DNA of 36,469 bases, taken from the NCBI GenBank assembly GCA_003223975.1, contig QHXS01000080.1, positions 1 through 36,469 on the forward strand, given 5' to 3'. The notes below the pieces were generated by a model. The model was not told where the DNA came from. It made no database searches and saw only the letters and a list, made by a program, of their open reading frames with translations. This document shows positions 8,187 through 18,608 of this stretch, piece after piece. The first letter of the stretch is position 1, and every line of letters starts with the position of its first letter. The translations under genes and the position numbers were made by a program. The stretch is from Acidobacteriota bacterium (GTDB taxonomy: Bacteria; Acidobacteriota; Blastocatellia; Pyrinomonadales; Pyrinomonadaceae).

Positions 8187-11100
8187 ATGATAGCAATCAA
8201 ATTTATGCGGGCGGTTTCGCTCCTTTCGATCACCTTCCTTTTTTCGATGATGGTTTCCGCACAGTCGAACAGCGGTTCAATCACTGGCGTCGTTACTGAT
8301 CAAAATGGAGCGGTCGTTCCCAATGCAACCGTTACCGTGACGAATCAGGGAACTAATGAAAAGCGCACTGTGCAAGCCGATGCTGACGGTCGATACGATG
8401 TTGTGGCGCTACCGACCGGTGTATATACGATCGAAGCGGCTGCAAGCGGATTTCAGGTTCAGTCGATCAAGGATCTTAGGCTCGCTGTTGGCGAGCGAGC
8501 GCGCGCGAACGTTGTGATGGCAGTTTCCGGCGTCGCCGCAGTAGTGAACGTTCAAGGTGAGACCCGAGTCGATACCGAAACGGCAACGGTGGGAGATACG
8601 ATCACCGCGGCCCGTATCTCAGACAATCCGGTGAACGGACGTGACTTCACACAGCTTTTGGCAACGATACCCGGTTCGGTTCAGACGAGTCATCAATTCA
8701 ATGCGAGCATTAATGGCATTCCTTCCACGTTTGGCGGCTCGAGCGTGCTTGTCGACGGTATGGACGCCGGTCGTGTAGACCTCAACGGAACGTCCAACGT
8801 GCTTGGTCGAATCGAATCACGTGTAAATCGCGTGAGCATGGACAGCATCCAGGAGATCCAGGTTGTGGAGAACAACTACTCTGCACAATACGGCATGGCC
8901 CTCGGCGCTGTGATCAATCCGATCACAAAATCCGGCACAAACAATTTTCATGGCAGCCTGTTCGAGTTTTACAGAAACGAAGCATTGGATGCTAACGACT
9001 TCTTTAACAACGCTGCGGGATTCCCAAAATCGGAATTCAGCCTCAACCAGTTTGGCGGAAACTTTAGCGGGCCTATCAAACGCGACAAGGTATTCTTCTT
9101 TGGAAACTATGAGGGTGTTAGGCAGGATCGAGGCACATTGTTGACTGCAATTGTCCCGACTCAACTCTTCCGCGCTTCCGCGGTCCCGGCGGTTCTGCCG
9201 CTGATCGCGACCTTACCGCTGCCAACAACGCCAATACTTATTCCAGCCACTGGTTTACCGGACCCGTTCAGAGGTATTTATCAGGAGCAAAAGGTAGGAA
9301 ATCTTCGGGAAGATACCGGATCGTTCAAACTTGATTTTCTCCACACAGAGAAAAGCTCATTTTCTGCTCGTTATAATATCAACGACTCGGACACGGAAAC
9401 ACCCTACGGCGTCGGTACAGATCAGACAGCGGACGGAACATTAAGGGTTCAGCTGTTCAAGTTTTCGCATAACTACATTTTTAATTCGAACATGGTAAAC
9501 GAAGCCGCGTTCGGAATTAACCATAATAAAACACATGCCGGCGCAGGTCCGTCAACACTGCCGCTTGTGTCGTTCCTTTTCGGTGACCAGGGAATCGCCA
9601 ATCCCGGTCCGGCTCAATTCAACCAATTCAGAACGAATGCCGTTTACCAATTTCTTGACACCCTTTCATGGGTGAAAAACAATCATTCGATAAAATTCGG
9701 CACGGACATTCGCCTTAACCGCCGGTCTGCTGAATTGGTCTCGCAAGATACGTTGCAGTTTCTTGACCTTATACGTTCGGACACGCTCGATCTTCAGAAC
9801 AACCTGCCGTTCATAATGTCTCGCTCGGGCAGTCCTGATCTCCATTATGCGAACGAAAATTTCGGATTCTTTGTACAGGACGATTGGAAGGTTCATCCTC
9901 GTCTTTCATTGAATCTCGGGCTCCGATACGACGTCAGCACGGTGAGCCGTGAGCGTGACGGACTACTGCAGAATTTTGATCCGGTTACTCTGACGTTTTC
10001 CGCTGTAGGCGAAAAAGTGCATAACGTTGATGGAAACAATTTCGGACCGAGAATTGGTTTCGCTTGGGACATTTTCGGCAATGGCAAGACCGTACTTCGT
10101 GGCGGATACGGTATTTTTTACAATCGCGAACTGCCGGCAAGTTGGGGCTCGCCGCAAGTAAACTCATTTCCAACACAATCGATCGATTTTATTACCTGGC
10201 TCTTTTTCTGTGGGGCGGGTAATTGGGGATATCCGGTCGATCCCCACGCCCTTGCCTGCGGTGTTCGGAGCGCGTTCGCCATCGACCGAAATCTAAAAAC
10301 GGGTAAGGCGCAACATTGGTCGCTGAACCTGCAGCACGATTTCGGCTTTGGAACGCTTTCGGTCGGCTACGTTGCCAACCGTGTTACTGATATTCTTACG
10401 GACGGCGTTGTTACGCCGTTGAATATTAATCGACAGGCCGAGGGCCGTCCATTATCGTCTGCGTTTGGTGACGTATTTCTCGTTGGAAACTATCCCAGCT
10501 CGGAATACCATTCCCTTCAGGTCAATTTCAAGCGGAATTTGTCGAGAAACGTTCGGTTTAACGCAAATTACACCTGGGCACATGCCACTGACGATATAGT
10601 CGGATTTTTCCGCGATTATCAAGATCCGGCACATCCGGAACGGGAACATGCGAGCAGCGATCAGGACATACGGCATAACTTTTCGTTCGATGCTGGCTAT
10701 GACATTCCATTTCAGGATTGGTTCGACGGTGGGCCAAGGTGGCTCGTGCAGGGTTGGAACGTAAGCACGATCATTCAAGCTCGCACTGGATTCCCTGTAA
10801 ATATCACCACACAAGGCGGCGTCTTTGGCGGGTTCTCGCCGAGGCCCGATATCGTCCCTGGAGTGGATCCGTACGATTCACATGAAACGTTGCCCAATGG
10901 GTTCGTTTGCAACGGTTATAGCCTACCGAACTGCCAGTTCAATCCGGACGCATTTGTAGCTCCGCAGAGTGGGCCTTACGGAAACGCCGGTCGAAACTTG
11001 CTTCGCGGACCAGGTTTCACGCAGTTTGATATTTCAGTGTTCAAGACAACTCGATTTTCGGAAAGCAAATCTCTGCAACTTAGAGTTGATATTTTTAATA

Positions 11101-11279
11101 TTTTCAACAAGGCGAACTTTGCGGAACCCTCAGGTGGACTAACGCAACCAGATCAAAACTCGGTACGGCCGCCATCTTTCTTTGGGCAAAGCATTGTAAC
11201 GGTGGGCAATAACCTGGGCGGTTTGCTTGGATTTGGCGGGCCCCGGCAGATCCAGCTCTCGGCTAGGTTCAATTTCTAA
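8187..11279 (+). CDS. TonB-dependent receptor with carboxypeptidase-regulatory-like domain (Oar type)
   Basis: This is an outer-membrane receptor of about 1030 aa, likely importing oligosaccharides. The ATG at 8187 is chosen because GGAG lies just upstream (8178-8181) and a signal peptide follows (MRAVSLLSITFLFSMMVSAQ); a longer frame from 8088 would overlap the previous gene. Residues ~30-110 form a CarboxypepD_reg beta-sandwich (GSITGVVTDQNGAVVPNATVTV and ADGRYDVVALPTGVYTI). A plug follows (NGRDFTQLLATIPG, VDGMDAGRVDLNG, SIQEIQVVENNYSAQYG). The rest is a long beta-barrel (FGFFVQDDWKVHPRLSLNLGLRYD) ending in the outer-membrane signature RFNF. No SusD-like partner is visible, as is usual for Acidobacteriota. 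The carbohydrate specificity is inferred from neighbours. Confidence 0.93.
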   Translation: MIAIKFMRAVSLLSITFLFSMMVSAQSNSGSITGVVTDQNGAVVPNATVTVTNQGTNEKRTVQADADGRYDVVALPTGVYTIEAAASGFQVQSIKDLRLAVGERARANVVMAVSGVAAVVNVQGETRVDTETATVGDTITAARISDNPVNGRDFTQLLATIPGSVQTSHQFNASINGIPSTFGGSSVLVDGMDAGRVDLNGTSNVLGRIESRVNRVSMDSIQEIQVVENNYSAQYGMALGAVINPITKSGTNNFHGSLFEFYRNEALDANDFFNNAAGFPKSEFSLNQFGGNFSGPIKRDKVFFFGNYEGVRQDRGTLLTAIVPTQLFRASAVPAVLPLIATLPLPTTPILIPATGLPDPFRGIYQEQKVGNLREDTGSFKLDFLHTEKSSFSARYNINDSDTETPYGVGTDQTADGTLRVQLFKFSHNYIFNSNMVNEAAFGINHNKTHAGAGPSTLPLVSFLFGDQGIANPGPAQFNQFRTNAVYQFLDTLSWVKNNHSIKFGTDIRLNRRSAELVSQDTLQFLDLIRSDTLDLQNNLPFIMSRSGSPDLHYANENFGFFVQDDWKVHPRLSLNLGLRYDVSTVSRERDGLLQNFDPVTLTFSAVGEKVHNVDGNNFGPRIGFAWDIFGNGKTVLRGGYGIFYNRELPASWGSPQVNSFPTQSIDFITWLFFCGAGNWGYPVDPHALACGVRSAFAIDRNLKTGKAQHWSLNLQHDFGFGTLSVGYVANRVTDILTDGVVTPLNINRQAEGRPLSSAFGDVFLVGNYPSSEYHSLQVNFKRNLSRNVRFNANYTWAHATDDIVGFFRDYQDPAHPEREHASSDQDIRHNFSFDAGYDIPFQDWFDGGPRWLVQGWNVSTIIQARTGFPVNITTQGGVFGGFSPRPDIVPGVDPYDSHETLPNGFVCNGYSLPNCQFNPDAFVAPQSGPYGNAGRNLLRGPGFTQFDISVFKTTRFSESKSLQLRVDIFNIFNKANFAEPSGGLTQPDQNSVRPPSFFGQSIVTVGNNLGGLLGFGGPRQIQLSARFNF

Positions 11280-11309
11280 CACGTACAAAACAGAAGGGTG
11301 AAAAAGAAC

Positions 11310-14150
11310 ATGCGCCAAAGGACAAGATTTCTGATTTTGATCTTTATCTTTGGCGCATTATTTTGCTTTGACTCTTCTGGGCAAGGCAAATTGCCTGCAA
11401 GTACGATCAAGACGATCTACGTTGTTCCGTCCTCACATTACGACTTCGGATTTATAGAACCTCCAAATGCGATCCGCGAACGCGCTGCAAGGCACATCGA
11501 CGAGGTTATTCGCGTTGCCGAGGAAAACCCAAACTTTCGATGGACGATCGAAAGCGTATGGCAGATCAATGAATGGCTCAAACGCCAAAAAAAACCATCG
11601 TCAGTTCTCCCTCTTGACCAGGAAAAGATCAACAGACTTATTAGGCTTATCAAATCGGGCCAGATCGCTGTATCTACCTCCTGGGGCAGTATGCATACCG
11701 ATTACATGGGCGCAGAAGAGCTGAATCGGCTTAACTACGATTTTGTAAGGCTGCAAAACTCTTACGGCATTTCATCCGATGTTGCATACATGAACGACGT
11801 GCCGGGCCACCCGATGCCGGTCGCTTCAATGCTTGCGAGTGGCGGTACGAAATATCTGGTCGTCGGTGCTAATACATTCATAGGAAATGCGACAGATCTA
11901 GCGCCGGGCAAAGTTCCATTTTACTGGGCGGCGCCGGACGGAAATAAGGTGCTTCTTTGGGTGAGCCAGGGAAATCGCGGTGCGTACGTTGAAGCATTTA
12001 CACAGTACTACCTGGATCCATATTCGGTCGATCCGTATACGAATCGCAGGCCGTTCGATATGTTCAACCCCGAACTTGCCGGCAAAAAGTCTGACATCGA
12101 GATGATGGAGATCGGCGTTACCGATCTCCTCAATAACTACAGCAAGGCGGGTTATAAGTACGACGCCGTAATGGCGATGTACGCGCACGACTTTCTCGAG
12201 CCGACGTCGGTGTTGAATCTAGAGCGTGCGGCAAAGTTGTGGAACTCAAAACACGACGAGGTAAAGATAAAGATCGCGACGTCGCCCGAATTTTTTAGAC
12301 ACATCCAATCTAAATACGAATCTCAGATCCCAACTTTCAAAGGCGAGTGGTCAGGCCTTTGGTCCGAGGCAAAAACAGCATCACCGCGTATCAGCGCGAC
12401 GGGCCGTTACGTACACGACCACGCTCCTGCAGCGGAAACGCTTTGGAGCGCGATCGGCATGACTCGGAAATTGCCGGTGCCGGTCGGAAATTTCGCGGAA
12501 GTCTACGATCTGATGTTCACATTTGATGAGCATAGCGGTGCGGGAAATACGGGGTGGCCACAGTTAAATAGCAAAGAACCCTTAAGTCAACAGAATCGCG
12601 AATACGTTCAATTTACGAGTCAGGCCAAGACGGAAACCGATGACCTGCTTCGAACGGGGCTTGCAACGATCGCTGACCCGAACCGCTGGGACGAGCGCCG
12701 GCCATCGATAAATAGAGATGTGGTCCCGCTATTGATCTACAACCCGCTTTCCTGGAATCGGTCGGACGTTGTCCGGCTGGCTCCACCCGATGCGAGTAAA
12801 CGGATCGTTTCGATCAAAGTCGCTAGCGGTTCGCCAGTGAACTTCGATACCGATGCCGAGGGTAATGCTGTCTTCATAGCGAAAAACATTCCTTCGATGG
12901 GCTATGCTACCTATGAAATTACGACCGTCCTGGGAAAGCCGGTGAACACATTAAAGCCTTCTCCGGGACTTTCGGCGGATAATTCGAGATTTACGGTTGC
13001 ACTCAATGCTGAAGGAACAATACGCAGTATTCGCGATAAGTCCACAAATCGCGAGCTTGTAAATACAAACGGCGAACGTCCGTTTAATGATCTGCTGCGT
13101 GTCGAAGGTCCCGACGCCTCGAAGGTCCTTTATCCTGTGGCGCCAAAGATCTCTGTGCGAAAGGGCGTTCAGATGACGGAGATCACAGTCGTTCGCGAAG
13201 GTTCCTTGTTTCCGTTAACACGAATTTCTATATTTAACGAAATGGATCGAGCAGAGATCCGAAATGAACTCGATCCAACCAAGATGCCGTTCGTTGGTGG
13301 TAATAACAATTGGCATGATTCGTACTATTTCGCATTTCCGTTCGATATCTCGAAGGACGGCTTAAAAGTGATTCGCGGCGGCCAGCGTTGGTTCGAGATG
13401 TTGCCCGATGATTACTTGCTCGGCGCACGACGAGATTCTGTTTCGACCCAGCATCTGTTCGGATTCACCGACGGCAAATCAACGGCATTACTCGCCCACC
13501 GACAGGCGTTCCATTGGGTGTTTCCGGGTTACCTCTCGACAAAGGTGCGGCCGCAGAATGCTCCCGCCGAATTTCCAGCAATGTACACCGGAAAGTTTCC
13601 ACTTCCTGAGGCAACAATTTATTCGCGCGCTGTTCGGCAGGGAAATCAGGCAGATACGCACGATCTAGGAATTATAAACATCCCTTCCGTAGAGCCTGGC
13701 CGCGACGACCTGATGATCTTTGAATATGCCGTGGCTGCCGGCGGCGCTTTCGATCCTGTGCGCGGATGGCGTATGGGTTCTGAATTCAACGTGCCGCTGA
13801 TTGCTCAATATACGACCGTCGCTCCGATTACAAGATCACAAGGTTTTTTCCAGATCGACCAACCCAATGTAGATATCGTGACAGTAAAAACTCTAACGGA
13901 GAATGCTGTCCACGGTGAGGTAACCTCGGCACCGCTAAGCCCAAAGGTAAATAAGATCTTCATCGTAAGGCTGCAGGAATTTGCAGGCCGTGCGGCTAAT
14001 GTAACCGTGAGCTTGCCGGGTACGGTAAAGTCGGCGTCGGTAATGAACATAACCGAATCGGTCGAACTTAGAAAATTGACCGACATCGCGCCGCTACGCG
14101 TTTCAATGAAGCCATATGAATGCGCGACCGTGCGGATCGAGATCGAATGA
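11310..14150 (+). CDS. Secreted GH38-family alpha-mannosidase-like enzyme
   Basis: This enzyme probably hydrolyses alpha-mannosidic or related linkages outside the cytoplasm. The N-terminus has a signal peptide (FLILIFIFGALFCFDSSGQ). The catalytic barrel shows the zinc ligands His43 and Asp45 (SSHYDFGF) and the likely nucleophile Asp163 in MNDVPGH. His408 in DEHSGAGNTGW is the probable third metal ligand, followed by C-terminal beta-sandwich domains. The ATG at 11310 is preferred over a GTG four codons earlier, because AGAAGGG then acts as ribosome-binding site. At about 946 aa it is of normal GH38 length. It ends in an ATGA overlap with the next glycosidase gene. The family call is strong; the exact glycosidic substrate is not determined by sequence. 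Confidence 0.88.
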   Translation: MRQRTRFLILIFIFGALFCFDSSGQGKLPASTIKTIYVVPSSHYDFGFIEPPNAIRERAARHIDEVIRVAEENPNFRWTIESVWQINEWLKRQKKPSSVLPLDQEKINRLIRLIKSGQIAVSTSWGSMHTDYMGAEELNRLNYDFVRLQNSYGISSDVAYMNDVPGHPMPVASMLASGGTKYLVVGANTFIGNATDLAPGKVPFYWAAPDGNKVLLWVSQGNRGAYVEAFTQYYLDPYSVDPYTNRRPFDMFNPELAGKKSDIEMMEIGVTDLLNNYSKAGYKYDAVMAMYAHDFLEPTSVLNLERAAKLWNSKHDEVKIKIATSPEFFRHIQSKYESQIPTFKGEWSGLWSEAKTASPRISATGRYVHDHAPAAETLWSAIGMTRKLPVPVGNFAEVYDLMFTFDEHSGAGNTGWPQLNSKEPLSQQNREYVQFTSQAKTETDDLLRTGLATIADPNRWDERRPSINRDVVPLLIYNPLSWNRSDVVRLAPPDASKRIVSIKVASGSPVNFDTDAEGNAVFIAKNIPSMGYATYEITTVLGKPVNTLKPSPGLSADNSRFTVALNAEGTIRSIRDKSTNRELVNTNGERPFNDLLRVEGPDASKVLYPVAPKISVRKGVQMTEITVVREGSLFPLTRISIFNEMDRAEIRNELDPTKMPFVGGNNNWHDSYYFAFPFDISKDGLKVIRGGQRWFEMLPDDYLLGARRDSVSTQHLFGFTDGKSTALLAHRQAFHWVFPGYLSTKVRPQNAPAEFPAMYTGKFPLPEATIYSRAVRQGNQADTHDLGIINIPSVEPGRDDLMIFEYAVAAGGAFDPVRGWRMGSEFNVPLIAQYTTVAPITRSQGFFQIDQPNVDIVTVKTLTENAVHGEVTSAPLSPKVNKIFIVRLQEFAGRAANVTVSLPGTVKSASVMNITESVELRKLTDIAPLRVSMKPYECATVRIEIE

Positions 14151-16349
14151 CAAAGATGGACAAACTTCGACGTCGAGAATTCCTAAAGACGATATCTGCC
14201 GCAGCGGTCGTACCCGCATTGACGAGTTTCGGCGCAAATGAAGCGGCAGCATTGATCGTAGAATCTCCCGCTACACCGCCGTTACCTGACATCCCAACCT
14301 GCGAATCGATGCGTTCGATCACAATGACTCATAAGTTTTTGGATCTGTACGCGTGGCCGGGGCTTACAAACCAGTGGGGCTGCGCCCAAGCGGCGATGGA
14401 TATTACCGCGGTAAGAAGCATCGCGTTTCCGCCTTTTGCTCAAGGAGAAATGAACGTGGCGCCGCTTGGTTCGGGTGGGGAGCTTTTGACAGGCGTTCTC
14501 TACGTTGATGGAGAGTATTTCACGGCGACAAAAACGCCGATCGATTTTGTTTGGCAGCCCGATCGCGTCGAACGTCGATCGTTGTACAAGGGGCTTGAGC
14601 TGAAGAGCGTTACGATCGTTCCGTTTCGAACTATGTCGGTTGCTGTTAAGCTGACCGTATCGAACATGACGAAGGTACGCCGCACGGCCGAGATCAAACT
14701 CGCCATCAACGGCGGCGCTTCGAAGAGCGTAAAGCCGTGGAACGCCGCATACTCACCCGGCGAATACGACAACGACCGAACGGTCGACACCGCGAGAAAC
14801 GCGGTGCTTTGCAAGGCGATCCATTCCGATGCGTATGTACTGCAAGGCACCTCGCCAAAGCCGACGAGCATTCTTCCGTCATGGATAACCTACGAATTCG
14901 ATCTCGCTCCGCGTGAGTCTGCGACGATCGTGTTCGTGAATTCGCTGGGTGAAACCGCCGCCGGCGTGCAGAAAGAATTCGATTCGATCATCAATAACTT
15001 CGACGCGGTCGCAAAAGCCGGCATTCACTCCGGGCAACAAGATCTTTTCCGGACACATACCGACACTTGTCACATCGGATGAAAACGTCAAGCGAATTTA
15101 TCATTCGGCAGTGATGAGTGCTCTGTACTTTCGCCGAACGACGCCTCATTCCGTTTACGGCACGACGTACGTTACGCTGATGCCGCGTTACTGGGAAACG
15201 ACGACATTTCTTTGGGACATCAGCCTTAGCGCGATGCTGCTTTCGATGCTCGACCCCGCTATTCTGCGTCGCATGATGGAAACGTGGATGGAGCTCGACG
15301 TTTACAAACACTTCGGCACTGAATTTCTGACAGGTGCCGGCGTCGGGCCCTGGTATTCGGTAAACGATTATGCAATGTCGCGGATGGCGAAAGAGTACCT
15401 TCGCTGGACCGGCGACCGCGCCTGGCTAGACAAGCGGGTCGGCGGAAGAAAAGTTATCGACAATCTTTTCAAGTACGCTGAGCATTGGCGGGAACTCGAC
15501 ACAAATAAGCACGGACTTGCCGATTACGGCGGAGTAACGAATCTTCTTGAAGCCGTTTCAAGTTATGTCCACGAAGTCGCAGGTTTAAACGCCGCCAATG
15601 TTCATAATTTGAGATTTGCAGCCGAACTCGCAGAATACAAAGGTGATAGATCGAAGGCCGATGGATATCGACGCGAAGCGACCGAACTCGGCAGGCGTGT
15701 TCTTGAGCTTTACGTTCCTGGACGAGGCATTTGGAAATGCCGTTTGCCTGACGGCAGCTACAACGAAGTGCATCATTGTTACGATTTTGGCACGACGCTG
15801 ATGAACATCGGCGACATGATGACAGCGACCCAAAAAAAGGAGATCGTTGAATTCTTCAAACGCGAGCTTCAAACGCCGACATGGATGCGAGCACTTTCGA
15901 CGCGCGACCTTGACGTTGCTTTCAGTATCCGGCCGGATCATCAATGGACAGGTGCATACTGCTCCTGGCCGGCATTGGCACTGAGCGGTTTATATGCGGC
16001 CGGCGAAGTTGACGTTGCATTCGAATGGATCAAGGGCCTGGCAAAGACCAGTATGCAGGGGCCGTATGCGCAGGCACATTTTACGGAAGCGTTTCTCGGC
16101 CCGGAACCGAATGGCGGTGCGACGAAATCTACTTCGGACCAGCCTTATATCAACGATTGGGCATGCGTTTCGGGATGCAATTATCTCGAGCCGATAGTAG
16201 ATCGAATCTTCGGTATTGACGCGGGCCTATTCGGAAAGATCACCGCTAATCCCCAATTTGGAAACTTCGATCCGAGGGCCGAGCTTCGAAACATCAATTA
16301 TCAGGGAAAGCATTTCATTGCGGATAAAAGCGGCGTTCGCGCAGCATAA
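14147..16349 (+). pseudogene. Tat-exported six-hairpin glycosidase gene interrupted by a frameshift
   Basis: One gene appears split in two frames. The first runs from the ATG at 14147 (ATGA overlap with the GH38 gene) and encodes a Tat signal (LRRREFLKTISAAAVVPAL) and an N-terminal beta-sandwich. It goes out of frame near TTTT at 15045-15048 and stops at 15082. Coding resumes in the +1 frame with SGHIPTLVTSDENVKRIYHSAVMSALYF. It continues through an (alpha/alpha)6-barrel with YWETTTFLWDISLSAML, HEVAGLNAANVHNLRFAAEL and PDHQWTGAYCSWPALALSGLY, to a stop at 16349. Removing one base restores about 733 aa. The cause could be a sequencing indel or a real inactivating mutation. It resembles GH63- or rhamnosidase-like enzymes, but I cannot name the family. 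Confidence 0.75.
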
Positions 16350-16357
16350 AAAGGCTT

Positions 16358-17260
16358 ATGAAAACGATCGTCCTTGTCCTTTCGATTTTCTTACTTTGTT
16401 CGCAGTTTTTCGCACAGCAGGCGACTACCCCTTCGCTCCTTCAGATCGCTGACCGGTACTGGATGCAGCCGGATGTTGTCTACGGCAGCGCAAATAACAC
16501 TCCGCTTAAGCTCGACATTTGGTACCCGCGTGACAATCCGAACCCGACGCCGGTAGTGGTTTATATTCACGGCGGCGGTTGGATATTTGGCTCAAAAGAA
16601 GGTGCGGTTTACCAACTTCTGCCGTACCTGGAACGTGGTTGGCGCGCAGTAAATGTGGAATACCGTATGGCGGGCAATTCGCTTGCACCCGGGTCGGTCG
16701 AAGATACGCGCTGCGCATTGCGTTGGATATACCGAAATGCAGCTCAGTGGAAATTCGATACGACAAAGATCGTTTTAACCGGGAATTCAGCCGGAGGACA
16801 TCTATCACTCATTACCGGAATGCTGCCTGACGGCACGCCTTTAGATAACCGCTGCTACGCCGGCGCCCAGTATGGCGACGTTCCCATGAAGGTCGCGGCG
16901 ATCGTCAATTGGTACGGCATCAGCGACGTCAACGATCTGATCGCAGGCCCGAATCTGAAAAACTACGCCGCGATGTGGATGGGTGCGATGCCGAATGCGG
17001 CGGAGGTTGCAAAGAGCGTTTCGCCGCTGACATATGTTCGGCCCGGACTTCCGCCGATCATTACGATCCATGGCGACAAGGACGACGTCGTACCGTACAC
17101 GCAAGCAACTCGACTTCATGATGCGCTGACCATATCGGGTGACGTAAACAAACTGGTGACGATAAAAGGCGGTGGCCATGGTATGTTTGCGCAATCGGAT
17201 TACATAACAGGTTTTGACGAGATCTGGAAGTTTTTGAAAGAGAACAAAGTCACCCAATGA
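16358..17260 (+). CDS. Secreted alpha/beta-hydrolase, probable carbohydrate esterase
   Basis: This is a 300-aa esterase of the hormone-sensitive-lipase/BD-FAE group with an N-terminal signal peptide ([16 protein letters not shown]). The oxyanion motif HGGGW begins at His71. The catalytic triad appears complete: Ser144 in GNSAGG, Asp242 in GDKDDVVPY and His274 in GGGHGMF. It starts 8 bases after the glycosidase stop, with AAAAGG as ribosome-binding site, and overlaps the next gene by ATGA. Its place between secreted glycosidases and sugar-acid enzymes suggests it removes acetyl or other acyl groups from the glycan before or during cleavage. A general lipase role is less likely given the neighbours. 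Confidence 0.88.
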   Translation: MKTIVLVLSIFLLCSQFFAQQATTPSLLQIADRYWMQPDVVYGSANNTPLKLDIWYPRDNPNPTPVVVYIHGGGWIFGSKEGAVYQLLPYLERGWRAVNVEYRMAGNSLAPGSVEDTRCALRWIYRNAAQWKFDTTKIVLTGNSAGGHLSLITGMLPDGTPLDNRCYAGAQYGDVPMKVAAIVNWYGISDVNDLIAGPNLKNYAAMWMGAMPNAAEVAKSVSPLTYVRPGLPPIITIHGDKDDVVPYTQATRLHDALTISGDVNKLVTIKGGGHGMFAQSDYITGFDEIWKFLKENKVTQ

Positions 17261-18516
17261 AGATCACTGACATAAAGGCAACCACGATAACGGTTCCGCT
17301 CGAGGCGCCGCTTCGGCATGCTGCCGGCTGTCATTGGGGAAGATTCGTTCGGACGATAGTCGAGGTCGAGACTGACGAGGGCATTGTAGGCCTGGGCGAG
17401 ATGGGCGGCGGCGGCGAATCGGCCGCGGCAGTTTTCCGCGCAATGAAATCCTATCTTGTGGGTCACGATCCGGCCCGTCTCGAAGAGATGCGATTCAAGA
17501 TCGCGAATCCGACAGCGTCGCTCTACAACAACCGAACGCAGATCCTCGCGGCTCTTGAGTTCGCGTGTCTCGACATCATCGGGCAGAAGTGGAATGTTCC
17601 CGTCTATGACATTCTCGGGGGAAAACTGCAGGACGAAGTCAGTTTCGCGTCATATCTTTTTTTCCGTTATCCGAATCCGAAAGACGGCGGCGGCGAGGTC
17701 CGCACTGTCGAGCAACTTGTCGCACACGCGAGAGATCTGAAATCGAAACACGGATTTACGTCGCATAAACTGAAGGGCGGCGTGTTCGATCCGGTGTACG
17801 AGCTTGAGTGTTATCGAGCCCTCGCTACGGAGCTTGGGACAAACACTCGTAGCGGCGATTCGTTCCGGTTCGATCCGAACGCCGCGTGGTCGACGGAACA
17901 AGCTATCTGGTTCGGACAGCAGATCGAAGACATTAACAACGATTATTTAGAAGACCCGGTTTTTGGTTTGCACGGTATGCGCCGAACGCGCGAGAAAGTT
18001 CGAATGCCGCTCGCGACCAATACCGTCGTTGTAAATTTCGAACAGCTCGCTGCGAATGTTTTGGATACTGCGTGTGACGTGATCCTGCTCGACACCACGT
18101 TCTGGGGTGGGATCAGACAGTGCGTGAAAGCCGCGGGAGTCTGCGAAACGTTCCAGCTTGGTGTAGCTGTCCACTCATCCGGCGAGCTCGGCATTCAACT
18201 GGCGACAATGCTACATCTCGGTGCCGTGATACCGAATCTCGCGTACGCCGCCGACGCACATTATCATCACCTGACCGACGACATCATCGAAGGCGGTTTG
18301 ATGAAATATGAGAACGGAAAGATCCGCGTACCCGACGGACCGGGGCTGGGTGTGAAACTCGATCGCGACAAAGTCGCTGAGTATGCCGAACTATACAAGC
18401 GTCTCGGCGGATACTCGTACGATCAGGACCCATTAAGGCCCGGCTGGACGCCGACCGTGCCGAATAATCGATGGGCCGATCCGACAGATTCCCGGAAGCC
18501 CGAAATCCCGTATTAG
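17257..18516 (+). CDS. Enolase-superfamily sugar-acid dehydratase, glucarate-dehydratase-like
   Basis: This 419-aa cytoplasmic enzyme should dehydrate an aldonate or aldarate to a 2-keto-3-deoxy acid. The catalytic set follows glucarate dehydratase: the KxK motif Lys171/Lys173 (HKLKGG), metal ligands Asp206 (FDPN), Glu232 (LEDP) and Asn255 (ATN), and the dyad Asp279 (LLDTTFWGG) and His306 (AVHSSGELG). The Asn third ligand and His-Asp dyad set it in the GlucD subgroup. Its neighbours, an FAH hydrolase and two dehydrogenases, instead suggest a 6-deoxy-hexonate such as L-fuconate or L-rhamnonate. It may therefore be a GlucD-fold enzyme with a different substrate. The start overlaps the esterase stop (ATGA). 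Confidence 0.88.
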   Translation: MKITDIKATTITVPLEAPLRHAAGCHWGRFVRTIVEVETDEGIVGLGEMGGGGESAAAVFRAMKSYLVGHDPARLEEMRFKIANPTASLYNNRTQILAALEFACLDIIGQKWNVPVYDILGGKLQDEVSFASYLFFRYPNPKDGGGEVRTVEQLVAHARDLKSKHGFTSHKLKGGVFDPVYELECYRALATELGTNTRSGDSFRFDPNAAWSTEQAIWFGQQIEDINNDYLEDPVFGLHGMRRTREKVRMPLATNTVVVNFEQLAANVLDTACDVILLDTTFWGGIRQCVKAAGVCETFQLGVAVHSSGELGIQLATMLHLGAVIPNLAYAADAHYHHLTDDIIEGGLMKYENGKIRVPDGPGLGVKLDRDKVAEYAELYKRLGGYSYDQDPLRPGWTPTVPNNRWADPTDSRKPEIPY

Positions 18517-18608
18517 GTAGCTTTGAAACACTTTTTGCTGCTTATGCAGAATAATGGCACTCGCCATCTTTGCGATGCAATTCGACTTGAGATGAAGCAA
18601 AGGTCACG

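Noticed and set aside
15041..15050. Programmed +1 frameshift (CTT-T as in prfB) in the glycosidase gene
   Set aside because: No stop or rare codon occupies the next position and no strong Shine-Dalgarno-like stimulator lies just upstream; a single-base indel is simpler.
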